A DNA stretch of 64,000 nucleotides, taken from NCBI GenBank assembly GCA_963831645.1, contig CAWHQZ010000008.1, positions 62,001-126,000 on the forward strand. The letters are read 5' to 3'. Of this stretch, positions 28,364-37,682 are shown in pieces. Position numbers and translations under genes: made by a program. Source of the stretch: CAWHQZ01 sp963831645. Its GTDB lineage: Bacteria > Pseudomonadota > Alphaproteobacteria > Rhizobiales > Aestuariivirgaceae. The stretch's first letter is position 1. Each line of letters starts with the position of its first letter. Under the pieces are notes generated by a model. That model was not told the origin of the DNA. It worked only from the letters and a program-made list of their open reading frames with translations, and searched no databases.

Positions 28364-29416
28364 GTTCAAAACTGAGACTCGACCGCCGCAGGTTTCTGAT
28401 CGGCACTGCAGCGTTGGCCAGCGCCGCCGTTGCAGCGCCTGCCGTGCTTGCGCGCCGCCGACAAGGAACTGCGCATTCTCGACCTGGGAAGGCTATGCCG
28501 AGCCCGAATGGCTCGAGCCCTTCAAGCAGGCGACCGGCGCCACGGTGAACATCGTCTATTCCGGCTCGGCCGACGAGATGTTCGCCAAGATGCAGGGCTC
28601 GCAAGGGCGCCGATTTCGATCTCGTTTCCTTCGATACCTCGCTGCTTCCCGCGCTATGTCGACGCCAAGCTGATCCAGCCGTTCGACATGTGCGAAGATT
28701 GCCCAACTTCGCCAACCTCGCGCCGGAGTTCCAGCCGGTCGCAGGCGGTGATGCGCGGCGACGAGCGCTTCGGCATGCCCTTCGCCTGGGGCTCGCTGCC
28801 GCTCGTCTACGACGCCGACGGCTTTCCCGACGCCGCCCGAGTCCTGGGAAGTGATGTGGGATCCGCAATATGCCCAGCAGATGCTGTGGCAGGACGACGC
28901 CAACAACTCGATCACGCTCGGCGCGCTCATCGTCGGCGTGGCCAATCCCTACAAGCTCACCGACGACGAGTTCGCGAAGGTCAAGGCCAAGCTCATCGAG
29001 CAGAAGAAGCTGCTGCTGAGCTACTACGCCGGCTTCGACGACGGCGTGAACCTCTTCGCCCAGAACGGCATCAAGCTCATGTATTCGATGGGCGAGCCGC
29101 AGGTGCCGGCGCTTGAAGGAGAAGGGCGTCAATGCGGCGCTCACCATCCCGAAGGAGCGCGCGGTCGGCTGGCTCGATTGCTGGGAACTGAGCGCCGGCG
29201 CCAAGGACAAGGATCTGGCCCATCGCCTGGATCAATGCCTGCCTGGACAAAGCGGTCGGCAAGGTGCTGACCGAGAAGCACGGCTACGGCAACACCACCA
29301 ATCTCGAGGTCAACAAGACCGCCGGCCTCACCTATGGCGACAAGCTGTCCTGGCTCGAGACGGCGGAGAACTACGAGAAGCGCGTCGCCACCTGGAACGA
29401 GATCAAGGCGGCCTGA
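28360..29416 (+). pseudogene. ABC transporter substrate-binding protein, PotD-like, Tat signal, frameshifted
   Basis: Extracellular solute-binding protein of the spermidine/putrescine class. The N-terminus LRLDRRRFLIGTAALASAAV is a twin-arginine signal. Mature pieces: KELRIL, ATGATVNIVYSGSADEMFAK, MRGDERFGMPFAWGSLPLVY, MWDPQYAQQMLWQDDANNS, then the long frame EFAKVKAKLIEQKKLLLSYY and GFDDGVNLFAQNGIKLMYSM. Extra bases are inferred at about 28455, 28481, 28601, 28643, 28691-28704, 28741, 28830, 29114 and 29225. About 345 residues if corrected. PotD-class proteins also serve non-polyamine systems. The two permeases and ATPase lie downstream of the enolase gene. Confidence 0.75.
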
Positions 29417-29506
29417 TCGATCGCCGCAACGTACTGATCCGATCCGGGCCGGGGACTATACACTCCCCGGCCCCAGTCCGGCCCTTGCGCCGGTGAGGAG
29501 ACTCTC

Positions 29507-30733
29507 ATGCCGCTTGCAACCATCTCGCCTCACACTCGACGAGCGCGCCGCCGCCGCCTGAAGATCACCGACGTCGAATGCCATGTCCTGCTGGCGCCCG
29601 ACTACGATCCGAGCTTCACCTCCTCGGCCCAGGACAGCCTGGTCGTCGTCATCCACACCGACGGCGGCGTCTCCGGCGTCGGCGAATGCGATGCCAATCC
29701 CTGGATGGCCAAGGCCTGCATCGAGGCGCCCGGCACCCACACCATGGGACTGTCCATCAAGGACATGCTGATCGGCGCCGATCCCTTCGAGATCGGCGAT
29801 CTGTGGCAGCGCATCTATCTCGGCACCGCCATGAACGGCCGGCGCGGCATGGTCATCCATGCCATGAGCGCGGTCGACATGGCGCTGTGGGATCTGTGCG
29901 GCAAGGCGGTGGGCGAGCCGGTCCATGCGCTGCTCGGCGGCGCGACGCGCGAGTCGCATCACGCCCTATGCCTCGCTGCAGCCGGCCGGCAAGCGCTTCG
30001 AGGAGTATCGCGACGCGCTTGTGCGCCTCCGCCGAACGCGCCAAGGCCTGGGCTTCACGGCGGTGAAGACCGAGGTCACCATGAACGGGCCCTACGCCCA
30101 TGGCGGCATGCGCGAGAGCTACGACCGCCATACCGAGGTGCTGGCCGCCGTGCGCAAGACGATCGGCCCCGACATCACCCTGATGGTCGATGTGCAGTAT
30201 CTCTGGGAGGATGCCGCGACCTGCCTGTCGGTGGTCAAGGATTGGGCCGAGTTCAATCCCTACTTTCTCGAGACGCCGATCTGGTCGGACAATGTCCAGC
30301 GAAATGGCCAAGCTCGTCGAGAGCCGCTCCGATGCCGATCGCCTTCGGCGAGTGGCTCGCGACGCGCTTCGAGTTCGAGGAACTCATGGATATCGGCAAG
30401 GTGCAGGTGGCGCAGCCCGATGTCGGCCGCGTCGGCGGCATCGGCGAGGCCAAGATCGTCTGCGACATGGCGAAGGAGCGCGGCCGCACCATCGTGCCGC
30501 ATTGCTGGAAGACCGGCATCTCCATCTCGGCCACCGCGCATCTCGCCTTCGTCACCGACCATTGCGCCTTCATCGAATATCTGCCGCCGCAGCTCTGCCA
30601 CGAGCGGCTGCGCCGCGAGCTCGCGCAGGAAGAGCTGGTGCTCAACGCCGACGGCACGATCCCGCTGCCGACGAAGCCCGGGCTCGGCGTCGAGGTCGAT
30701 TGGGACGTCGTCCGGCGCTATAAGGTGGCGTGA
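29507..30733 (+). pseudogene. Enolase-superfamily enzyme (mandelate racemase/muconate lactonizing type), frameshifted
   Basis: Likely acid-sugar dehydratase or cycloisomerase. About 405 residues. N-terminal cap: DVECHVLLAPDYDPSFTSSA, GVSGVGECDANPWM. Barrel: ITPYASLQP after a frameshift near 29955, then GLGFTAVKTEVTMNG, LMVDVQYLWED (metal Asp), YFLETPIWSDN (metal Glu), FGEWLATRFEFEEL (metal Glu), VAQPDVGRVGGIGEA and IVPHCWKTGISISA (catalytic His). The metal-ligand series is complete. Indels at about 29955, 30028, 30301 and 30335. Start ATG 29507 has GAGGAG six bases upstream. Substrate class cannot be assigned; the SDR and ADH neighbours fit sugar-acid breakdown. Confidence 0.8.
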
Positions 30734-30745
30734 ACGGAACGGCGG

Positions 30746-31809
30746 ATGGCTCTTGAACTCAAGGAACGTCAGCAAGCGCTACGGCGCGGTCGACGTGCTG
30801 CATCCGCTGTCGCTCGAGGTCGCCAATGGCGAGTTCCTGACGCTGCTCGGCCCTTCCGGCTCCGGCAAGACCACGGTGCTGCGCCTGATCGGCGGCTTCA
30901 CCGAGCCGTCCGGCGGCGCCATCCTGTTCGATGGCGCCGACATCACCGACCTGCCGGCCAATCGCCGGCCGTTCAACACGGTGTTCCAGGACTATGCCCT
31001 GTTTCCGCATATGACGGTCGCGCAGAATGTCGGCTATGGGCCGCTGGTGCAGCGGCGCGATCGGCCGAGGCCGCGGCAAGCTCGTCGATGAGACGCTCGA
31101 GATCGTCGGCCTCTCCGCTCTGCGCGAGCGCTATCCCGGCGCAGCTCTCCGGCGGCCAGAAGCAGCGCGTGGCGCTTGCCCGCGCCATCGTCTGCGAACC
31201 CAAGGTCATCCTGCTCGACGAGCCGCTCGCAGCGCTCGACGCCAGCCTGCGCCGCCAGATGCAGGTGTTCCTCAAGCAGATCCAGCGCCGCATCCAGACG
31301 ACCTTCGTCTTCGTCACCCATGACCAGGACGAAGCCATCACCATGTCGGATCGGATCGTGGTGATGAGCCAGGGCCGGATCGAGCAGGTGGGCACGCCCG
31401 AAGGATCTCTATTACCGCCCGCAGACGCGCTTCGTCGCCGGCTTCTTCGGCGACAACAATCTGATCGAGGGCGTCATCGCCGGCGCCCGGCGATCGGTCG
31501 AGACGGCGCTTGGCCGGCTGCCGGTCGCTGGCGCTGCGAATGCCGCCGCCGGCCGCAAGGTGCTGCTGTGCCGATCCGGCCGGAAGCCCTGCGGCTGGGC
31601 GAAGGCGCCGTGTCGCATCGCCGCCGATGTCGAGGAGGTGATGTTCGGCGGCGCCACGACCCGGCTGCTGCTGCGCGCAGCCGCGGCACCCGAGCATCAA
31701 GCTCGACGTGCGACTCGCCGGCGACGGCCGCGGCCAGGCGCCGGCGGCCGGCGACCGCATCACGCTCACCTACGATCCGGCCGACGCCGTGGTCATCGTG
31801 GGCGATTGA
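30746..31809 (+). pseudogene. ABC transporter ATPase, PotA/UgpC-like, multiply frameshifted
   Basis: Pieces give a complete importer ATPase: LKNVSKRYGAVDVLHPL (after one extra G), Walker A GPSGSGKTTVL, Q-loop FQDYALFPHMTVAQNVGYG, signature LSGGQKQRVALARAI, Walker B VILLDEPLAALDASLRR, H-loop FVFVTHDQDEA, then VAGFFGDNNLIEG and a C-terminal TOBE-like region ending VVIVGD with a TGA at 31807-31809. I count roughly nine indels in about 1,060 bases. About 350 residues if corrected, normal for the PotA class. Confidence 0.82.
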
Positions 31810-31813
31810 GGCG

Positions 31814-32691
31814 ATGCCGGGCCGGTTCGTCCGCTGGCTGATCTTCGTCGCCGTGGCGGCGGTGCCGCTGGCATTCTGTCGTCGCGCCGATCGGCTCATT
31901 CCTGCTGATGTCGCTCTTTCGCGCCGAAAAGCATCAGATCATTCACGACGCGACTCTCGCCAACTACGCCAACTTCTTCGGCAACTGGACCTATTTCGGC
32001 ACGTTTCTCGGAACCCTGCTGCTCTGCCTCGAAGTGATGCCCTGTCGATCGCTCGCATCGGCTATCCGATCGCCTGGTTCATCTGGCGCCAGAAGGGCAG
32101 CCGCCGCTACCTGCTGCTTCTGCTCGCGGTCGTGCCGCTGTTCATGAGCTACATCGTCAAGCTCTATACGTTGCGCTCGATGCTCGGCCTCAACGGACTG
32201 ATCAGCCAGATGCTGCTCGGCCTCGGCATTCTCGACCGGCCGAGCCAGATCTTCCTGTTCAATCAGCGCGCCGTGCTCATCACCATGGCGGTGATCTACC
32301 TGCCGTTCGTGATCCTGCCGATCTTCCTCGCGCTCGAGCGCATCCCGCGCTCGCTGCTGCAGGCCTCCGCTCGATCTCGGGCGCCGGCGCCTGGGACACG
32401 TTTCGCCGCGTCGTCCTGCCCTTGTCGCTGCCCGGCACGATCGCCGGCGCGCTTTTCGCCTTCGTGCTGGCGCTCGGCGATTTCATCACGCCGCAGATGG
32501 TCGGCGGCACCACGGGCTTCACCATCGGCCGGGTCATCTTCTCGCAGTTCGGCCTCGCCTATAACTGGCCCTTCGGCGCGGCCATGGCGGCGGTGCTGCT
32601 TGCCACGGCGCTCGCCGGCATCGTGCTGGCCGGCTATCGCCGTGAGCCGGCAGAGGGTGTGAGCGATGCGCAAGCAGCGGCGAGCGCATAG
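31814..32691 (+). pseudogene. ABC transporter permease, PotB-like, frameshifted
   Basis: Six-span inner-membrane subunit. RFVRWLIFVAVAAVPLAF is the first segment; after an indel MSLFRAEKHQIIHDATLANY; then YPIAWFIWRQKGSRRYLLLL, MSYIVKLYTLRSMLGLNG, LPFVILPIFLALERIPRSLL. The EAA-type coupling loop (RIPRSLLQASA...GAGAWDTFRRVVLPLSLPG) is split by an indel near 32370. Ends at a TAG at 32689-32691 that overlaps the next gene. Confidence 0.78.
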
Positions 32692-33474
32692 CCGAAATCG
32701 CCGCGGGCGCCCTGACCGCGGTCGTGTTCGTCGTCCTCTATGCGCCGCTCATCATCGGCGTTCTGTTCTCGCTGGTTGAGATTCGCCAGGGCAAGATCCT
32801 GCTGGGAGACGTTCAGCTTCCGCCCCTATGTGACGCTTGTGGTCGAACGACAGCGTGCTGGCGGCGCTGTCGAACACGGCGATCGTCGCCCTGGTCTCGG
32901 TCGCCGTCGCTTGCCGTTCTCGCCATTCTCCTCGCGCTCTACACCGAATGGGAAGGCGCCATCGGCCGGCGGTTCCTCGAGCTCATCATCTATCTGCCCT
33001 TTCTCCTGCCGCCGATCGTCACCGGCCTCGCCTTGCTGGTTGCCTCCGCCGAGCTCGGCATCAATCGCGGCGTCGTCACGATCATCGTCGGCCACACGGT
33101 CTTCGTGCTCGCGGTCGCCTACCGGCTGGTGCTGACACGGCTGCAGGCGCTGCCGCCGTCGCTCGTCGAAGCCTCCTTCGATCTCGGCGCCAGCCGCTGG
33201 CAGACCTTGCGCTATGTTCTGTTGCCGCATCTCGCCTCGGCGGTCATGACCGGCGCGGTTCTGGCGCTCACCCTGTCGTTCGACGAGACGCTGATCACCA
33301 CCTTCGTCGCCGGCGACCAGATGACCCTGCCGCTGCGCCTGTGGGCGATGATGCGGGTCGGCTTCACGCCGGAGATCAATGCCCTGGTGACGCTGGTGCT
33401 GTTGGTATCGATCGCGCTCGCGATCGTGATCGCCTGGCGGCTCGAAGCCCAAGGGAGAGATCGAGGAGGATTGA
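32666..33474 (+). pseudogene. ABC transporter permease, PotC-like, frameshifted
   Basis: Second permease. The ATG at 32666 lies inside the previous gene; with one extra G removed it reads MRKQRERIAEIAAGALTAVV and joins FVVLYAPLIIGVLFSLVEIR. Indels near 32810-32830 and 32915 precede the long clean frame LELIIYLPFLLPPIVTGLAL, SLVEASFDLGASRWQTLRYV (EAA loop) and LTLSFDETLITTFVAGDQMT. A last extra C near 33449 hides the true end LEAKGEIEED and TGA at 33472-33474. Confidence 0.75.
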
Positions 33475-33475
33475 G

Positions 33476-34281
33476 ATGAACGAGGATCGCGAACGTCGCT
33501 TGACGGGACGCGTCGCGGTGGTGACCGGCGGCGCGCAAGGCATCGGCTTCGGCATCGCCGAGCGGCTTGCCGGAAGAAGGCGCCACGGTCGTGCTCGCCG
33601 ACATCAAGTTCGACGACGGCCGAGAGCCGCAGCGCGCGCTGAATCGCGTGCCGGCGGCAGGGCTGAGGCCATCGCTGTCGATATCGGCGATGACGCAGTC
33701 GGTTCGGCGACTCGCCGCAGAAGGTCGACGAGCTGCACGGGCGCTGCGAAATCCTCGTCAACAATGCCGCCATCGCGCGACACCACCGGCATCGACGACC
33801 TGACGATGGCGCGACTACCACGAGGTCATCCGGATCAACCAGGACGGCGCCATCCGCGTGACGCCTCGCCTTCCTGCCGCTGATCAAGAAAGGCGGGTGC
33901 CGGCCGGCGCATCCTCAACATCGCCTCGATCATGGGCATGCGCGGCTGGCCCGGATCAGTTCGCCTATTCGACCGCCAAGGGCGCCATCGTCAATTTCAC
34001 CCGCGCGCTCGCCTGCGATCTCGCCACCGATGGCATCATGGTCAATGCGATCGCGCCGGGCTTCGTCGACACGCCCATGTCGATCCTGCCCGACGGCTCG
34101 CATGAATATGATTCCGACTGGTTCCGCGACATCTATGTGAAATACGGCCGCATTCCGCTTGCGCCGCTTCGGCAATCCGGCCGATATGGCGGGCCCCGCC
34201 TTCTTCCTCTGCTCGGATGATGCCCGCTATGTGACGGGACAGATCCTGATGGTCGACGGCGGCGCTTCGGCGACGTTCTGA
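33476..34281 (+). pseudogene. SDR-family oxidoreductase (second in operon), frameshifted
   Basis: Begins MNEDRERRLTGRVAVVTGGA (loop TGGAQGIG) one base after the permease stop. Continues across frames as EGATVVLADIKFDDGRE, CEILVNNAAIA, ILNIASIMGMRGWPDQFAYS with YSTAKGAIVNFTRAL (YxxxK active site), VNAIAPGFVDTPMSIL and VTGQILMVDGGASATF, ending at the TGA at 34279-34281. About 260 residues if corrected; at least eight indels. Probably the last gene of the operon. Confidence 0.78.
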
Positions 34282-34294
34282 GAGATAGCTGCCT

Positions 34295-34798
34295 TCATCG
34301 CAAGAGTTCGAGTGCCGTCGCAACCGGCAGGTACAGAGTTTCCGGCCGCTTAACGAGCGGCGTAAAGCCGAAGCTTGCGTAGAAGGCAGCAGCCCTGGTG
34401 TCGATAGCGTCGGCAAAGATCGCGTGCGCGCCGATCGGAGCCGTCGCCACGGTTTTGATCGCGTCGAAGAGCAATGCCTCCCCCAGCCCACAGCCGCCGA
34501 CATTCAGATGCCTGGCAAGCCATCCAATCAACACGGCCGGAACCGTTGGATAGAGCGGCAACTTCCTTGCAAGCTGCTCCGGCACCTCGGTCAGCGGAAT
34601 GTTGCTCGAAGATAAGGTGTAGAAACCGGCAACCGTCCCCGCCGCAAGCTCAACCGCGACAAAACAAGTGGCGTATCTGCGCTTCACATCCTGGGAAACG
34701 GACCGGCGAAAGTAGGAGTCGATCCGGTCACTGCCACAGGCAAACCCTGACCGGTCGTGCGCCTTCGACAAAGCTTCGATGGCGAACCGGGCCGTCAA
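34295..34798 (-). CDS. GNAT acetyltransferase toxin, TacT-like
   Basis: 167 residues. GNAT fold with the TacT family features: DSYFRRSVSQDVKRRYATCF, AGFYTLSSSNIPLTEVPEQL, PAVLIGWLARHLNVGGCGLG (acetyl-CoA site), then IFADAIDTRAAAFYASFGFT. Such toxins acetylate aminoacyl-tRNA and stop translation. It overlaps the upstream DUF1778-type antitoxin by four bases, the standard layout. Reading frame intact. Confidence 0.85.
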   Translation of the reverse strand: MTARFAIEALSKAHDRSGFACGSDRIDSYFRRSVSQDVKRRYATCFVAVELAAGTVAGFYTLSSSNIPLTEVPEQLARKLPLYPTVPAVLIGWLARHLNVGGCGLGEALLFDAIKTVATAPIGAHAIFADAIDTRAAAFYASFGFTPLVKRPETLYLPVATALELLR

Positions 34799-35085
34799 CG
34801 ACGCTCAACGAGATCGGCATGGCGTTTGGCAGCCCGAACAAGCCGAGCGCCGGGCTTGGGCGGATTGATCAGGGCTTTGGCGAAGCGCACTTGATCCTCG
34901 CGCGCGAGGCGCATGATGTCGGCATCCGCCACCACCCGCCGAGCGTCTTCTCCGGCGGTTGCCAGAAGGTAGCCGGTCAGGGTCATGCCGCGTAGTTTCG
35001 CCGCGCGCTGCATCCGGTGGTAGACTTGAACCGGGATGCGTGCTTCCAGCCGGGCGGTTTCGCTCTTTTTGAATGTCCTGGCCAT
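34795..35085 (-). CDS. DUF1778/TacA-like ribbon-helix-helix antitoxin
   Basis: 96 residues. N-terminal RLEARIPVQVYHRMQRAAKL then GMTLTGYLLATAGEDARRVV is the RHH DNA-binding part; the C-terminal PPKPGARLVRAAKRHADLVE matches the toxin-neutralising tail (an NPPxP-like motif is visible as NPPKPGARL). Should repress its own operon through the palindrome at 35118-35134. Confidence 0.82.
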   Translation of the reverse strand: MARTFKKSETARLEARIPVQVYHRMQRAAKLRGMTLTGYLLATAGEDARRVVADADIMRLAREDQVRFAKALINPPKPGARLVRAAKRHADLVERR

Positions 35086-35117
35086 GCTGCCATCCTTTCA
35101 ATTCAGGACAAGGACAA

Positions 35118-35134
35118 TACGGCAAAATGCCGTA
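35118..35134. promoter_or_regulatory. Candidate TacA operator palindrome
   Basis: TACGGCA-AAA-TGCCGTA: perfect 7-base arms with a 3-base spacer, 33 bases upstream of the antitoxin ATG. Position and symmetry fit an RHH autoregulatory site. Confidence 0.5.
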
Positions 35135-35246
35135 AGACTCAACCTCCGGTTAACCCATCACGATTGATCCGAACTTGGCGCCAAAGTAGCCGAACGCTGT
35201 TGCTCGAGCCCGGATGGGCAATGCAAGCCGACCTCTTCGGCGAGGA

Positions 35247-35447
35247 TCACGCCGGCTTCGGGCGCCTCCGCGGTACCGGTTTCAATCCAGGTTCGCTGCC
35301 ACCGAGCCGCGCGAGGCGGCGCGCGCTTTCGCGTTCGATCAGCGCCTTGAGCGCTTCCCGGACGAGCGCGGACTTCTTCTTCAGGCCGGTAAGTTCTCGG
35401 GCCTTGGCCAGCAGCAATTCATCATCGAGCGCAAGGGTAGTCCGCAT
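35247..35447 (-). CDS. VapB-like antitoxin without an adjacent toxin
   Basis: From the ATG at 35447: MRTTLALDDELLLAKARELT, KKKSALVREALKALIERESA, 66 residues, a typical VapB of the type II DUF2191-like group. No PIN-domain toxin follows: the 160 bases to the TacA gene hold no open frame of that type. Either the toxin has been lost or the antitoxin acts elsewhere. Confidence 0.7.
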   Translation of the reverse strand: MRTTLALDDELLLAKARELTGLKKKSALVREALKALIERESARRLARLGGSEPGLKPVPRRRPKPA

Positions 35448-35521
35448 GCATGTCCTTTGTTCTAAGGCAAGCGTCCGTATGGGCACAAGACGATGGACGG
35501 ATCGAAGGCTGGCCGGGTTTC

Positions 35522-35839
35522 CTACGCAATTGCATCAAGGCCCTTGTACCTGACGAGCGACAGGAGTTTCAGCGACGGGCCGGAGGGCCTCTTCTCGCCG
35601 CGTTCCCACTGTGACACGAGGGTAGCCGGTACGTTGAGGTAACGGCTGAAAACTTCCTGGCTCACGCCGGCCTTCATGCGGATCTTGTGTATCTCTCGCG
35701 CAGTCAGTTGCTCGATCAGCGTGAGACACATTACATCGAACTCCCGCATCGTCGTCTTGTCGATTGCGCCGATCCCATGCAGACCCTTGGCAGTCCTGTG
35801 GACCGTCTCAGCGATCCGGCTCTGATACTTCTTCCCCAT
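35522..35839 (-). CDS. HigA-like XRE-family antitoxin
   Basis: 105 residues. C-terminal helix-turn-helix: IHKIRMKAGVSQEVFSRYLN, VPATLVSQWERGEKRPSGPS, LKLLSLVRYKGLDAI, the HigA2/NadS pattern. N-terminal YQSRIAETVHRTAKGLHGIG contacts the toxin in such pairs. Its ATG shares one base with the toxin stop (TGATG); a GTG three bases earlier is also possible. Confidence 0.82.
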   Translation of the reverse strand: MGKKYQSRIAETVHRTAKGLHGIGAIDKTTMREFDVMCLTLIEQLTAREIHKIRMKAGVSQEVFSRYLNVPATLVSQWERGEKRPSGPSLKLLSLVRYKGLDAIA

Positions 35840-36129
35840 CACAAATTTACCTCCTTCATCTCACCCTCCTCGCACCACGCTTCAATCTGTTTCACCGATG
35901 CGCGGGGGAAAATCGCCGCCAATTTCTTCAGCCGCGCCAGGTCATCGTCATCAATGTTGTCGCGCTCGCTCTTGGCAAACCCGTACAGAAACACGGCTCG
36001 ACCAAGCCGCGCGCCGCGCTCCGCTCTCTCGACAGCCTCGAATAATCTGCCGTTGTTGATTCTTTCGGTGCGGAGATAGCGGCCAAACTGCTTGGTTACG
36101 GATCCGCACACTTCTCCTCGCTCCAACAC
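35839..36129 (-). CDS. RelE/HigB2-like toxin, probably internally deleted
   Basis: 96 residues from a GTG at 36129. The C-terminal half is typical for this toxin family: AVFLYGFAKSERDNIDDDDL and ARLKKLAAIFPRASVKQIEA. The N-terminal half ends at RLFEAVERAERG and runs straight into ARLGRAVF; family members normally have about 30 more residues there, including the GGVVKKR...RSGGYRT strand pair with catalytic basic residues. The gene is therefore probably inactive although its frame is open. Its N-terminus is also unusual, so a frameshift further upstream is possible. Confidence 0.65.
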   Translation of the reverse strand: MLERGEVCGSVTKQFGRYLRTERINNGRLFEAVERAERGARLGRAVFLYGFAKSERDNIDDDDLARLKKLAAIFPRASVKQIEAWCEEGEMKEVNL

Positions 36130-36140
36130 CCGCGTTATAT

Positions 36141-36153
36141 AACACCCAGTGTT
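36141..36153. promoter_or_regulatory. Candidate operator upstream of HigBA-like pair
   Basis: AACAC-CCA-GTGTT, perfect 5-base arms, 12 bases upstream of the toxin start and next to the AT-rich TTATATAAC. Fits a promoter/operator controlled by the XRE antitoxin. Short, so moderate confidence only. Confidence 0.4.
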
Positions 36154-36169
36154 AGAAAGGCAACAACCG

Positions 36170-37669
36170 CTATTCCTGGAACACCTCTTCCCGCTTCTTC
36201 GCGACCGCCGGCAGGAACACGACGACCAGCACGACTGCGGCGAGCCCGAGGAGAGCGGCGCTGAGCGGGCGGGTGAGGAACACCGTCGGATCGCCGCGCG
36301 CGATGATCATCGCCCGGCGCAGGTTCTCTTCCAGCATCGGCCCGAGCACGAAGCCCAGCAGCAAGGGGGCTGCCTCGCAGTCGAGCTTCACCAGCACATA
36401 ACCCACGAGACCGAACACGGCCACGGTGAACAGATCGAAGGCGTTGTTGTTGACGCTGAAAACGCCGATCGAGCAGAAAGCGATGATCGCCGGGAACAGC
36501 GCGTAGTAGGGAATCTGAAGCAGCTTCACCCACATGCCGATCAGCGGCAGGTTGAGCACCACCAGCAGGAGATTGCCGACCCACATCGAGGCGATGATGC
36601 CCCAGAACAGCTCCGGACGCTCGGTGGCGACGTTCGGACCGGGAGCGATGCCCTGGATGATCATGGCGCCGATCATCAGCGCCATGACCGGATTGGCGGG
36701 TATGCCGAGCGTCAGCATCGGAATGAAAGATGTCTGCGCTCCCGCGTTGTTGGCGGCTTCGGGTGCGGCGACCCCCTCGATCGCCCCCTTGCCGAAACGT
36801 TCCGGCGTTCGCGAGATGCGCTTCTCGACCGAATAGGCGGCGAACGCCGCCAGGATGGCGCCGCCCCCCGGCAGAATGCCGAGCGCCGAGCCGATCCCGG
36901 TGCCGCGCACGACCGGCGCGACGATGGCCCGCAGATCCTCGCGCGTCGGCATGAGGCCGGAGACCTTTTTCGTCACCACGTCGCGGTCGGTTTCGTTCTC
37001 GAGATTGCGCAGGATCTCGGCGATGCCGAACACGCCGACCGCGACGGCCACGAAACTGAGGCCGTCGGAAAGCTCGAGCAGGCCGAATGTGAAGCGCGGC
37101 GTGCCGGTATAGATGTCGGTGCCGACCATGCCGAGAAGCAGGCCGAGCACGATCATGGCGAGCGCCTTGAGGATGGCTCCATGGGCGAGCGCGACGGAGG
37201 TGACGAGCCCCAGCACCATGAGCGAAAAATATTCCGCCGGCCCGAACTCGAGGGCCACCCGCGAGAGCGGCGGAGCGAACAGGGCGAGCAGGACGGTCGC
37301 CACCGTGCCGGCAAAGAACGACGCCAGCGCCGCGGTCGCCAGCGCGGGCCCGGCCCGGCCCTGGCGCGCCATCTGGTAGCCGTCGATGGCGGTGACCGCC
37401 GAGGACGATTCGCCTGGAAGATTGATCAGGATCGCCGTGGTCGAGCCGCCGTACTGCGCTCCGTAGTAGATGCCGGCCAGCATGATGAGCGACGTCGCCG
37501 GCGACAACGTGAAGGTGATCGGCAGCAGCATGGCGATCGTGGCCGTCGGCCCGATGCCCGGAAGGACTCCGATCAGCGTGCCGAGGAGCACGCCAAGGAA
37601 GCAGTAGAGAAGGTTTACCGGCTCCAGAGCGATGGCGAAGCCGAGTGCGAGATTGGCGAGAAGGTCCAC
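36170..37669 (-). CDS. tctA: Tripartite tricarboxylate transporter permease TctA
   Basis: 499 residues, about twelve membrane segments, large permease of a TTT carrier that uses a periplasmic binding protein (TctC) and small subunit (TctB). Family motifs: GTLIGVLPGIGPTATIAMLL near residue 34, YYGAQYGGSTTAILINLPGE, GGGAILAAFAAYSVEKRISR, LGIPANPVMALMIGAMIIQG. Frame fully intact. Third gene of tctCBA, 13 bases after tctB. Confidence 0.93.
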   Translation of the reverse strand: MDLLANLALGFAIALEPVNLLYCFLGVLLGTLIGVLPGIGPTATIAMLLPITFTLSPATSLIMLAGIYYGAQYGGSTTAILINLPGESSSAVTAIDGYQMARQGRAGPALATAALASFFAGTVATVLLALFAPPLSRVALEFGPAEYFSLMVLGLVTSVALAHGAILKALAMIVLGLLLGMVGTDIYTGTPRFTFGLLELSDGLSFVAVAVGVFGIAEILRNLENETDRDVVTKKVSGLMPTREDLRAIVAPVVRGTGIGSALGILPGGGAILAAFAAYSVEKRISRTPERFGKGAIEGVAAPEAANNAGAQTSFIPMLTLGIPANPVMALMIGAMIIQGIAPGPNVATERPELFWGIIASMWVGNLLLVVLNLPLIGMWVKLLQIPYYALFPAIIAFCSIGVFSVNNNAFDLFTVAVFGLVGYVLVKLDCEAAPLLLGFVLGPMLEENLRRAMIIARGDPTVFLTRPLSAALLGLAAVVLVVVFLPAVAKKREEVFQE

Positions 37670-37682
37670 GGGAGCTCGCTCG

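Noticed and set aside
26750..34200. Programmed ribosomal frameshifting
   Set aside because: Too many sites, in every gene, with no slippery heptamers or repeated context; an indel-error explanation is simpler.
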